DNA of 64,000 nucleotides from Azadirachta indica (taxonomy: Eukaryota > Streptophyta > Magnoliopsida > Sapindales > Meliaceae), in contig CM040443.1 in the NCBI GenBank assembly GCA_022749755.1, positions 6,549,191-6,613,190 on the forward strand, written 5' to 3'. Positions 52,361 through 62,027 of this stretch are shown here, one piece after another. Made by a program: the position numbers and the translations under genes. The notes beneath the pieces were generated by a model. The model worked only from the letters and a program-made list of their open reading frames with translations. It was not told the DNA's origin and did no database searches. How positions within the stretch are numbered: the stretch's first letter is position 1; each line of letters opens with the position of its first letter.

Positions 52361-53904
52361 TTCATGTGGCAACTTTTTATTCATTCCTCAAGGGATGCTG
52401 ACTTGTCACCAGTGTTGGCTCCCAGGTAAAAGGTACTCCTGCATCATTGTAGCCATGCCGGCTCTGTTGTGTAAGGCCGTTGCTTATGCTATACGAATTG
52501 GCACCCTGTAGCTCATCAGGAGTACATTTTTCAAATAAATATAAAAATATATATTAGCTTATTGTATTCAAGTAGTGTAGTCAATACTCATTGGGTTCCA
52601 TTGTTATTTTTTAGATGAAAAGCTTTTCTCCTTTTTTTTTTTTTTGAATTGTAATTTTTTTTTATTAGTAGACATAAAAATTATGCAATAAAAATTAAGG
52701 TGGTAGTAGTTAATACTTGTTCCGGTATGTTCAGTATTTATCATCATTAATTGTACTAATTTTACATTTTATACTATCAATATTATTTTATCACATATAT
52801 TAGAGAGATTATCATAGTTTACAAGGTTCTCTTTAATTTTAAATTATTAATTTAAATGACTAATTATTATTTAGTTGTGAGAAAGTTTTAGGTGAAATAC
52901 ACATATTATATTACTTATAACATTTATCAAATAAAATTTTAACGCCTATATATTTAGTTTGAAATTAATGAATCAAGGAATTAAATAATTTCAAAATTGA
53001 TTATAATAAGAATGTCATTACTCTATTAAAATTGGAATTGGTCCCTATAAGACTTTTTCATTAGTTAATATGCAATGGCATGAAACATTTCTTCGTGAAA
53101 GACAATATTTCTCAATTTGGACGCCGGGCAGCGTTAAATATTGATGGTCTCAGTGGCATTTGGAAAAGTCGATGGAATGGAAAAGAACAATGCGGAGATT
53201 CTATTGGCGTAAACTACGTGGTGGGCCCTTTAATCGAGATTCTTTGAAACATATCCTAGCTTTTAATTGGATTTAATTCCTTTTTACTCTGTGTAGGAGT
53301 GTCATTGCCAGGAGATTTTTCTGGGACGACACAAAGATGCCGGTGCCGGATTTTGGTCATTCACATGGGAAAAGGTTATTGATAGTGGGTCCTTGATAGC
53401 TAGAAAAAGCTTGCTCTCTTGGCTTTCCAACCAAGCTTTCAGCCATTCTCTTTTCTTTATTTTTTTCTTTATTGTTATGTATGTGTCGGTATTTTTAATA
53501 TTATAGCTGCTAATCTAGTTTAAGAAATTGGGTTTTATGATGATGCATTGGTCCGAATAATTATAGCAGCCCTTAGCTTCGACAGCACCATCCAGTCTGG
53601 AAACTATAAATATATCATTGGAACGAAATAGCCGGATATAGTATATGTATATCTAACCATTGCAAGGTAAAGAGAATTGAAGGACGGTGATGAACGTTGT
53701 ATTAATTCTATTAATTGTATTTTTTTAATTAAAAAAAAGTTCAACAAAGGAATCACCATCAATAATTACTTAACGATATCAAATCAAAGAAATAAATCAT
53801 TTGTAAGAATTACCATCAATAATTATTTGCAATATCCTAATATTTCACATAGCGAAGGGTAGAATTGACTAAGTTTTGCAATGGGTGCCATAAATGTACT
53901 TGAT
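52361..53904. other. Intergenic region upstream of myosin
   Basis: About 1.5 kb of AT-rich DNA with no credible gene. It should contain the myosin promoter, but no convincing TATA element was recognised. A short imperfect direct repeat containing ACCATCAATAATTA occurs at about 53756 and 53811. A plus-strand ORF at 53677-53862 is low-complexity and judged spurious. Confidence 0.6.
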
Positions 53905-54330
53905 AGAGCTTGTGTGTAAATGCGTGTACACAATCAAGACGTTGTCTTAATAAACAAGTGTATTTCGTCAAACTAAGTGCATAGAAATAAGTGCAATCAA
54001 TTAAAATGAAATTGTCTTGTTAGAATGTGTAATCAATCAATGAGAGAGGTTGTCCTAATAAATAAGTATTCAAAATGAAGTTGTCTTGATGGTCTATGCA
54101 ATCAATACACTTAAAATAAAGGTTGTCGTAGACATAAGTGTACTCAACCAATGTTAAAATAGTTGTTCGGTAAGAAGAGTGTACTCAATCGAGTGGTTGT
54201 TTTAATAAATTTTGGTATTTAATTAAGAGATTATCTCGACACAGATTGTCTTAATAAAGGAGGGTAATTAATCAAAATAAATAGATGAAAATAAGTGCAC
54301 TCAATTAAAATAAGAGTTATTGTCACTTTA
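53905..54330. repeat. Degenerate minisatellite, units of about 45-50 bp
   Basis: Repeated variants of AAGTGTACTCAATCAA followed by a GTTGTCTTAATAAA block recur about eight times across the region with substitutions and indels. The units are too diverged for an exact period to be set by eye. Nothing links the block to the neighbouring genes. Confidence 0.6.
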
Positions 54331-55015
54331 TTATTCCAAGTAAGAATATTTCTCAATTTGATATAGTAAGTAGGTATTGAAAAGTAATATGATAGTATAG
54401 AGGTAAAAACATTATTTCATTTAAATTATAATTTAAAACTAATTAATACTAATAAAAATAATTTTTTATTGTGAGTATACTTGTTTGATAGATTATTTAC
54501 TTTAAAATTAATTATCTTTAAATTATAATTTAATGGTGTTATATATGTTAATAGTTCTGCAAAATATAATTAAATATGTAATTGAAATAATAGTAAATGT
54601 TTCACTTTTTCCCTCCCAACCAAGAGTTTCCGAAACAATTTATCTGAGTTTAAATGAAAAATGAGATGAAAATAATCCTTAAAATAAATGTACTCAATTA
54701 AGCGGTTGACAAGGTAGACTAAATTTTTGGAGGCTAAAAGACTGTCGAGTAAGCAATAAGAAGACGAAAAAGAAAAAAAAACGTCGGACCTCATTGTGTT
54801 TAAGACAAAGCATTCTCTTGTAAAATTCCTCCTTTCTTGGTTATTAACACTATTGAACAACCATGAACACCAAAAGGCAAACATATCACATTAATCTTTA
54901 TTAGGGGAAAGAATCCAGATGACATCAACAGATTCCTGCTTATTACAAAATAGGATAACGTTCTCGATGCACAAAGTAGAAATATTCATTTCATATGCTG
55001 CAGACAACTTCATTA
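54331..55015. other. Intergenic AT-rich stretch downstream of the lipid transfer protein gene
   Basis: No gene seen. The part nearest 55015 should be the 3' UTR of the minus-strand LTP gene. A 104-codon ORF on the minus strand (54570-54884) has a low-complexity, hydrophobic, AT-driven composition and is not supported. Confidence 0.5.
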
Positions 55016-55511
55016 TCAACTAACCCTGCAGAGAAACGAAGAAAAACATTGATTAATATGTAAACAGTAAGTTCTAATGCAAAAACCATATGATATAACA
55101 TTATTGGAAAGAAAAAGAAAAAAAAAGGTCAATTCGTTAAATGATAAAGTAGTATACGCACTTGGAACAATCGACGTTGGGTGAAACAGGAACTGGCAAG
55201 CTGATTCCACAGTTGCCAGGGAGAGCCTGGGCTAGTTGGGAATTTGGATTGATTTTCTGGGCTGCTGTCTTAATGCATCCACAGGCAGTTTTCTTATCAG
55301 CGGTGCTCGATGCAGCAGATGCGAGTGCCGAAGCTCCAGTGCAACAAGCAGCTGGTGGTTTCCCTGCTCCACTCTTAAGGTAATTCACACAAGGTCTCAG
55401 GTCCTTCAATACATCGCTACAAGAAATTGCAGCCTCAGTCTCTGGAGTGAGAAAAAAGAGAAGCAGGATAAGAGCAGCCATGGCTGAGACTACTACCCCT
55501 GAAGAGTTCAT
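55016..55511 (-). CDS. Non-specific lipid transfer protein, type 1 (two exons)
   Basis: A small secreted protein that binds lipids in a hydrophobic tunnel; family members act in cuticle deposition, signalling and defence. Exon 1 is 55511-55162 and exon 2 is 55025-55016, joined by an intron with donor GTGCGT and acceptor TGCAG. The result is 119 residues. The first 27 or so form a signal peptide (hydrophobic LILLLFFLT, cleavage probably after ETEA). The mature part of about 92 residues carries the eight-cysteine pattern C-C-CC-CXC-C-C (SCSDV, RPCVNYL, AACC, ACGC, GNCG, VDCSK) and ends NVDCSKVS. The length and intron position just after the last Cys match type-1 LTPs. Reading through the donor would give a wrong tail (KCVYYFII). 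It is flanked on both sides by repeats and AT-rich DNA. Confidence 0.95.
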
Positions 55512-55563
55512 CGTGAGGGAGAGAAGATCAAACTAACTTGAGGTTAATCATCACTTCTTTCTG

Positions 55564-55572
55564 CCTTTATAG
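55564..55572 (-). promoter_or_regulatory. Probable TATA box of the LTP gene
   Basis: CTATAAAGG on the minus strand, about 55 bp upstream of the ATG at 55511. This leaves a short leader of roughly 25-30 nt if transcription starts about 30 bp downstream. The spacing and sequence are typical of a highly expressed plant gene. Confidence 0.65.
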
Positions 55573-55932
55573 AGAATTCGGAAGGAAGCTAACAAGTGCA
55601 AGAAAATTTCAGAAAATTTTCAAAAACGTGTCGCCCGTTTGATTGAATCATTGAGTGCAAGAAAGAGAGAAATGAGCGATATTAATTTATTAGTTTTTTA
55701 GGTAATTAGATGTTAGGTAAGATTCAAGAAGAGTTTATTGAAAATCTCAAATAAGCCAATGCAGCTGTACCGCGTTAACTTGAACACTCAAACACGAAAC
55801 ACAATCGCAAAAAGCTCGCTATTAGTAAACATCGAGCAGTAATGTCCACCGGACATTTGTTCACTCTTATGGTAAAAAAGTTGCTTTATTTGCTAGAGGA
55901 AGCAAGTTCTGATGTTTAAGATGCCATGTTGG
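55573..55932. other. LTP upstream region
   Basis: About 360 bp between the TATA-like element and the foldback transposon. It should contain proximal promoter sequence; no specific element could be assigned with confidence. No ORF. Confidence 0.45.
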
Positions 55933-57284
55933 GAAAAAATGCCCGTTACCTCCCTAAGGATTGGGCTAACTACCTATTTTCCTTCTAAAGTTTGAGAAAT
56001 ATCCATTACCTCCCTCTATTTATTTTTCTTCCGACTTTATCTTATATAAATCAATTTGAACCGTCAAATTAAACCAAATCTGAACCAACAAACCGAACCA
56101 TACCTAAACCGACAAACCAAACCATTATTCTAAAATTTAAATATATATATAAATATATGATAATTTGTAATTTTTTAATTTAAAATAATTAGATTTAATA
56201 ATTAAAATTAAGTATATATAATTTATATTATTAATTAATTGTTAAATAATAGAAATTATATATAAAAGTTAAATATATTTTTTGAAATTTTAAATTTTTT
56301 TAAAAAAATAAGTATATTTATAATCAAATTGATATTATAAGAATTGAAAAATTTAATAATAATAATAATTATATGTAAAAATTATATACATTTTTTGAGA
56401 CTTTTAAAATTAATTTTTTTAAAAAGTAAATTGTTTATAATTAAATTTACTTATTAGAAATAATTCAGATTTAATAATTAAAAGTATCCTATATAATTTC
56501 AATTATTAACTTACTTTAAACATGATTTATCTATTAATTTCAGAATAATTTTAACTTAAAAAAATAATTTTTAATTATACTTTTAACTTAAAATAATTTT
56601 TGAATTATAATTTCAATTTAGAAATAATTTTTATAATTTGTTTTTAATTATAATTTTAGACATTATAAAAAAATTATTTCTCAATTAAAATTATAATTAA
56701 AAATTATTAATAAAAAATATAATTATTAAAAATTAGTATTTAATTACAATAAAAAAAAAAAATATAATTATTAGAAAATTATTAAAAAATTTATAATTAA
56801 AAAAATTAATTTTAAAAGTTTCAAAAATACATTTATCTTTTACATATAATTTTTTATTATTTAATTTTTAAATTCTTATAATATAAATTTGATTATAAAT
56901 ATACTTATTTTTTAAAAAATTTTGTAAAATTTCAAAATAAATATATTTAACTTCTACATATAATTGTTATTGTTTAACAATTAGTTAATAATATAAATTA
57001 TATATATGTAATTTTAATATTAAATTTAAATTATTTTAAATTAAAATTATAAATTATTATATATGTATATATATATTTGAATTTTAAAATAATGATTCGG
57101 TTTGACAATTCAGCTATGGTTCAGTTTGTTGATTCAAATTCAGTTCAATTTGACGGTTCAAACTAGTTTAGATAAGGGTAAAGTCAGAAGAAAAATAAAT
57201 AGAGGGAGGTGATGGATATTTTTCAAACCTTAGGAGGAGACTGAGTAGTTAACCTAAACCTTAGGGGGTAATGGGCATTTTTTC
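55933..57284. mobile_element. Non-autonomous long-TIR foldback element, MULE-like
   Basis: The left end starts GAAAAAATGCCCGTTACCTC and the right end is its near-complement, ending GGTAATGGGCATTTTTTC. The two arms remain complementary for about 500 bp (about 55933-56430 and 56790-57284), including shared blocks such as CTCCCTCTATTTATTTTTCT and GAACCGTCAAATT. The interior is extremely AT-rich and has no coding capacity. An 8-bp direct repeat CATGTTGG flanks it exactly (55925-55932 and 57285-57292); CCATGTTGG (9 bp) is possible if one terminal base is shared. Long TIRs with G-rich termini and 8-9 bp duplications suggest a Mutator-like element; hAT is the alternative. It lies about 0.4 kb upstream of the LTP gene. 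Confidence 0.85.
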
Positions 57285-57292
57285 CATGTTGG

Positions 57293-57655
57293 TTTGAACT
57301 TTCCTTGCGCGTTGGTTACTTACAGAGCTCAACTTAAGTTAAAAAAATAATATTCCGTAATTTTGTCGATTTAAAAGAATAAAAGATTACCCATTGTAAT
57401 TTGGAGGAAGTCGATAGAGCAACTAACACTTTTATCTATTATTTTTTTTTGAACTAATTTTATTAGTCCTTGAAATTTGACCTAATATTAACGCAGTCCT
57501 TAAGTTTTAAAACTACTCCTTTTCATTAATATCTTTTCCCATTTTTTTTATCAAATTATTCTTTTGCCGTCAAATCTAATTGATGGTAGAAATATTAAAA
57601 GCTAATTCTAAAACCCAAGAGATCGCATGGGTCGGATATGGCAGACAATTAATCC
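57293..57655. other. Intergenic stretch between foldback element and retroelement relic
   Basis: No gene. The phrase around 57465-57510 (TTAGTCCTTGAAATTTGACC and the following AGTCCTTAAG) resembles the ends of common plant DNA-transposon MITEs, but no matching partner end was found. Confidence 0.4.
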
Positions 57656-58000
57656 ATAACAATAACTAAGGTCTATAACGTATGATTGGTGCTTTCAATT
57701 TGCCCATTTTCCTATGAATGATAGGCGCTACTAAATTATAAAGTTGCATCAAATAATTTCCACAAAATACATCAAAAATGACTAAGAAATTTATTATTGT
57801 TATCAAAGATTATTGTTTGTGGCAATCCATGCAGACGAAAAATCTCACAAAAGCACAATTGAGCAATATGGGTAACATTTGATGTTTTCTTACACGGAAT
57901 AAAATGAGTCATTTTAGAAAAATGATCAATAACAATCAAGATAGAATTTGAACCTCATTGTGTTCGTGGCAAACCCAAAATGAAATCTATGTATATGTAA
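57656..58000 (-). pseudogene. Ty3/gypsy integrase core relic
   Basis: On the minus strand, starting near 58000, the translation reads MDFILGLPRTQ, stop, GSNSILIVIDHFSKMTHFIP, then a CEIFRLHGLPQTI segment, a frame or stop change, and a remnant like SSAYHS followed by ENGQIES. This is the order and sequence of the retroviral-type integrase catalytic core of plant Ty3/gypsy elements. At least two in-frame stops and a frame change show it is dead. It lies 3' of the protease relic on the same strand, as expected for PR-RT-RH-INT. Confidence 0.85.
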
Positions 58001-58685
58001 ATCTTGTTAAGGAGCAAAAAAAATTAGGAGTGGTGTGTAGAATCTAATATTTTGAGCTTATCCCTTTGCAATCTCCTTAATTGAATGCCCAAATTAATTT
58101 AAACAATTTCAAACCCTAATTTCCTAATCTCTTAATTTCATAATTGAATGGCCAAATTGATTGCTAAGCAAAGGCATGGTAATGGTGCAGAAGTCAAGAC
58201 ATATAAACTTTGATTTGCTTCTCCAAAATCTCCAAAAAGAAAAAAAGAGAGAAAGTAAGAGAAGAAGAGAGGCAAACGCATGGTAGAGCTTTGACGAGAA
58301 AGAGGTAAGAGAAGAGAGAGAGAGAGAGGAGAAGGCATGGTACTAGTGGCCAGCGACTAGTGTCATATTATATATAGGGTTTTTATTTATTTTGCTTTTA
58401 ATTTATGTAATTTTGAGTTATTTCAATAAACAAAATAAAAATTAATTTATTTTAAAAGAAAACTATGGAAACAAAATTCTTTTTTAAATGAAAAAACAAA
58501 CTTTTACCCTTATAAGCAATTTTTTTAATAGAGTCGAAGTAAACCGCGGGGTCTCTAGAGTATTTCTAGAAACATAGAGGGAAAATAGGTATTTAAAAAA
58601 AAATCCTAGGGGGAGTAATGGAAATTTTTCCTTTGACTTTCACGCATGTTGGAAGTTGGATTGTTTGGTTGCTTCATCGAGTAAA
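58001..58685. other. Interval where the gypsy reverse transcriptase should lie
   Basis: The roughly 0.7 kb between integrase and protease relics shows no reverse transcriptase or RNase H sequence, so most of pol is deleted or replaced. It includes a purine-rich, GAGA-rich block (58235-58340) and, near 58580-58632, a sequence resembling the right end of the foldback element (CCTAGGGGGAGTAATGG then TTTTTCC), possibly a second, diverged copy. A minus-strand ORF here (58138-58338) is leucine/serine-rich from the GAGA tract and judged spurious. Confidence 0.5.
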
Positions 58686-59150
58686 AATAATCTTCAAATT
58701 GTCTTTGTAAAAAGTTTATGTATTGCCTTTACAATTGTGTGTTGTATTCAAGTCGAACTGTCATGGATAAACAAGTAACATGTGACAAGCATCCATATCA
58801 GCAATATCATATAACACCTCATCTTTGAATTTGTTAGGGAAGGAAATCGACATTGTTCTATCACTTTCATTTCGCTAATGTCTTTTATCCAACCAATATG
58901 ATACATAGTAGGATGTAATTAAGTTGGAAATTACAATATGTCCAATGTAGTCTTGGACATTATGTTCTCATTACTTCTATTATCGAGGATAAATCACACA
59001 CTCATTGACTAATTATACACTGAGTTTTGTAGATATTGTATCTCAGTATGTCTTCCTCTTTCTACGAGGTATACATCAATTACCTCATCACCAAATAAAC
59101 ACCTTCATCTTCAAAGCCCAACTTTTTCAATATTGCTTCTTCGTCGCCAA
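58686..59150 (-). pseudogene. Ty3/gypsy retropepsin (protease) relic
   Basis: On the minus strand the translation across frames gives LDNRSNENIMSKTTLDIL, then HPTMYHIGWIKDISE, then VLYDIADMDACHMLL and QFDL. These match the aspartic protease and following segment of plant gypsy polyproteins (typically DSGS.EN, L...HP.PY..GW, D..DMDACHLLLGRPWQFD). The catalytic D-S-G is here D-N-R, and several stops interrupt the frame, so it is inactive. Orientation and order agree with the integrase relic. Confidence 0.8.
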
Positions 59151-61335
59151 ACCAAATTGACTAATATGCATTGAGGACATTAAGTAGATTAATAATTTGC
59201 CCTTAAAACTGCTTAAGGGTTGTCGAAATGAGCTTTTTTATTTAAATGGTTCCTTTTGTAGGCATGTAGTTGGTTGGATTTGAGACAAATTTAGCCTAGG
59301 AGCTTCATCACATGGTCTTGTTATTAACTTTCCTTTATTGAATTCGATCTTTGTAGTGGTGTAAAAGGTTGTGTAGAAGTTAGATTAGGAGCTCCCTTTT
59401 CTGAGAGTTGTGTTTCAATTTTCAATGCAAGTTGAATAGCATTATAAACAGTATTATATGACTGCTTAAAGACTTCGTCTTGTATATCAGCACGAATTCT
59501 ATTATTTTAATTTTAAAATCTTTTTATTTTCATTAATTGCACTAACTTAGTGGGACTAGTTATATGGACTAGTTATATGCAACATGAATATGATAAGGAA
59601 ATACCACAATTCAAACTTGGAGATGCATGAAACAGTTAATTAATGAAGGAATATTCAACCCATGAAAAACGTCTCTTATATTGTTCATACTATTTTGAGT
59701 TGCTTCTCTTTATACATTCGCTTGATGTTGCAAAGAGCTTCAAATTTAGCTGTTATTAAACAGTTAATTGATATTTTAATTTTTTATTACATTATTCTTC
59801 TTAAATTATCTATTATTAAACAAACTTTTATTTATTTCATTCTAAGTAATTTTTTTTAAAACTTTTTACTTTTATTTTGCAGATATTGGTGTATTTTAAC
59901 ATAAAAGACATGAAAAACAAAGTATAAAAGCGAGTTCGCTAGCCACTTGTAAAAATCACAAAATTTTGTTCTTGGAGACCGAAATGCAAATAAATGAGAA
60001 CTAAAATACAAAAATATCAAAGTAGAGACTAAAATTTAAAATAATTAGAAAAAACATATCTAATTGAAATTAGGCGAATGATTGACCTTTCTAGGCAAAA
60101 TCAATGGCACGAGTGCGCCATGGCCATACTCCCTTCTTGTGCAAACCAGGTCATGCAGTTTTTTATCTTTAAATCAAGGATAACTAGATTTAGTAATATT
60201 TTAGGTTTTCATATTTTTTAATCAGAGCCACCATAATCATTTGGGGCAAAATAGAGTTCTAGAAAAAGAAAAGGAGGGTAAAAAAAGAGGGATTAAGCTA
60301 GAGATAGAGAGGGAAAATTCAAGAAGATGAAAGATGGATGCATAAAGTTTTAAGAATGGAAGCTCTCCAATTCTAGTTTTATCTCTCTCCGTATTTTATT
60401 TCATCATATATAAATTGAATAATTTTTGTATTTATTAAGATTATTTATTTGATTATTGAATTTTTTATGATTAAACTTGAACTCTATTTAATGCATGGCT
60501 AAACTTATTTTTTAAAATAATGATTTAATTTATTGAAAGTATCCATTTTTTTATATTGTGTTATTTATGATTTAATACATAATATTGAATATTTATCATA
60601 ATTTTTAATGCTTTTAAATATCTTAGCAATATTTAAATGAACTATAAATTAATATGAACTGAGAGATAATTATTAATTTAGACTGTGTGATAAATACCGT
60701 AAATTACATGTTAGATAAAAATTTACTAATATGTTTTACTTAATTTAATTAGAAATTATCACTAATCGTAATGCACTTTCTTTAATTAATTTCACATAAA
60801 CATATAATGAATTATTAGGTGCAAAATAATTCCGATTAATTTTGGGAGAAACTGTCAAATAAATTAGTATAATTAAATGACAATGCAGATATTAAATCAA
60901 AATAATGTCAATTGAAGAATTGAATGCAATCAAGTATGATAAAATCATTAGTCCTAGATTTTTTCATTAATTGAATCTTTTAATTAATTTGTTAAGTTGT
61001 TAATTTTGTTAATTTTACTTTCTTACTCAAATTATTGCGATTTCTACAGATAAATTCATGAATTAATCATTTTCAGTATTTATTAAATTAACACTTCTCG
61101 TGAGAACGATACTTCACTTATTACTATATTACTTATTTGCGATTACGTACACTTGCGTTAATAAATCAATAAGCTACCAACTTGACCTTTATGTACTCTT
61201 TAGTTTCTCAATAGTTAAAAAACTTCTTCACTTCAGCTAGCTAATCGAGAAAATCTTTAATTACGAAGTGGCCGTCAAATTACAAAATTTCTATCCTCAT
61301 GGAGTAGTTGTTTGGTTGAGTCCCTTGATTGTTTC
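59151..61335. other. AT-rich region, possibly decayed retroelement DNA
   Basis: No intact gene. The stretch around 59940-61165 has features seen in plant LTR retroelement non-coding DNA, ending with CGTGAGAACGATACTTCACT and GATTACGTACACTTGCG near 61100-61160, phrases often found next to LTR-element gag regions. No LTR pair or primer-binding site could be identified, so this remains a suggestion. ORFs such as 59662-59859 are low-complexity. Confidence 0.35.
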
Positions 61336-61548
61336 CTAGTATAACTGGTACTTTGTCTTCATGCTTGTAATTTCATCTTGAACAAATCGATTTTTTGAAT
61401 TTCTAAAGTTTTCTAGAGGAATATTGGGTTGTCTTGGAATATTAGCTTCTGCTTCAACTTCAACCCGTCTTTGTTGTCGGAAATTATTATTCTGCCCACT
61501 AAAAAAATTTTGGATCAAATTCGTAAGCGTTATCTCCACATTTTGCAA
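61336..61548 (-). pseudogene. Possible gag remnant of the gypsy element
   Basis: A 70-codon ORF rich in Gln, Asn and Arg (FSGQNNNFRQQRRVEVEAE, then NIPRQPNIP). Its composition and place upstream of the protease relic on the same strand fit a gag fragment. No zinc knuckle is visible and homology is not certain; it may be a chance ORF. Confidence 0.3.
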
Positions 61549-62027
61549 TCTTTTAACCGATTCTTTTGTTGCAAATCTCTATATAGCCGAAATTGTCTAG
61601 CTAGCTTATCCATAAAATTTGTTCTCTTTTTTTTTCTTTTTTGTCTCTCTAATATTCTCTCTCTCTTTTTTTAATCCAAAGAAAAAGATAATTAAGTGAA
61701 GGACGAAATTGTAAATAAATTCGTAAGTTTCCGGCGAAGGTGACCGGAAAAGACTTGGTTTTAGTTGACAGCTGATCTTCTCTACAACTTTCAGCAAATA
61801 ATGACTAATGGAGCAGCTACGCAAAACTATTTGTGCTGAATTTAATGTTAACCATATCTTTTTCTTCCTTTTAGGGAAAAAATTTCACAACTTAACAGCA
61901 TTCTATATCTGACAGTTCATTTCTTCTCGCTTCTTTTTCAGGTTATATGTATGTATTGAAAAAATTAAAATTAATTTACGCTGTGTTGCAGAGATAAACA
62001 AGATTTATAACTAACTAGCTCATCAAA
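61549..62027. other. Intergenic stretch downstream of the hexosaminidase gene
   Basis: AT-rich with T-runs (61621-61672). It should contain the 3' UTR of the minus-strand hexosaminidase gene. No gene seen. Confidence 0.5.

Noticed and set aside
52101..52361. 86-codon minus-strand ORF overlapping the myosin start
   Set aside because: It lies in the 5' leader and first intron of the myosin gene, in a different frame from the main ATG; splicing would end it soon after. No domain is seen.
55162..55487. Plus-strand ORFs of 73 and 83 codons opposite the LTP gene
   Set aside because: They are antisense shadows of a GC-richer coding exon; their many Cys and Ala residues mirror the LTP codons.
61100..61165. 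Definite LTR boundary near the GATTACGTACACTTGCG phrase
   Set aside because: No matching second LTR, primer-binding site or target duplication was found, so only a low-confidence retroelement-like region is recorded.
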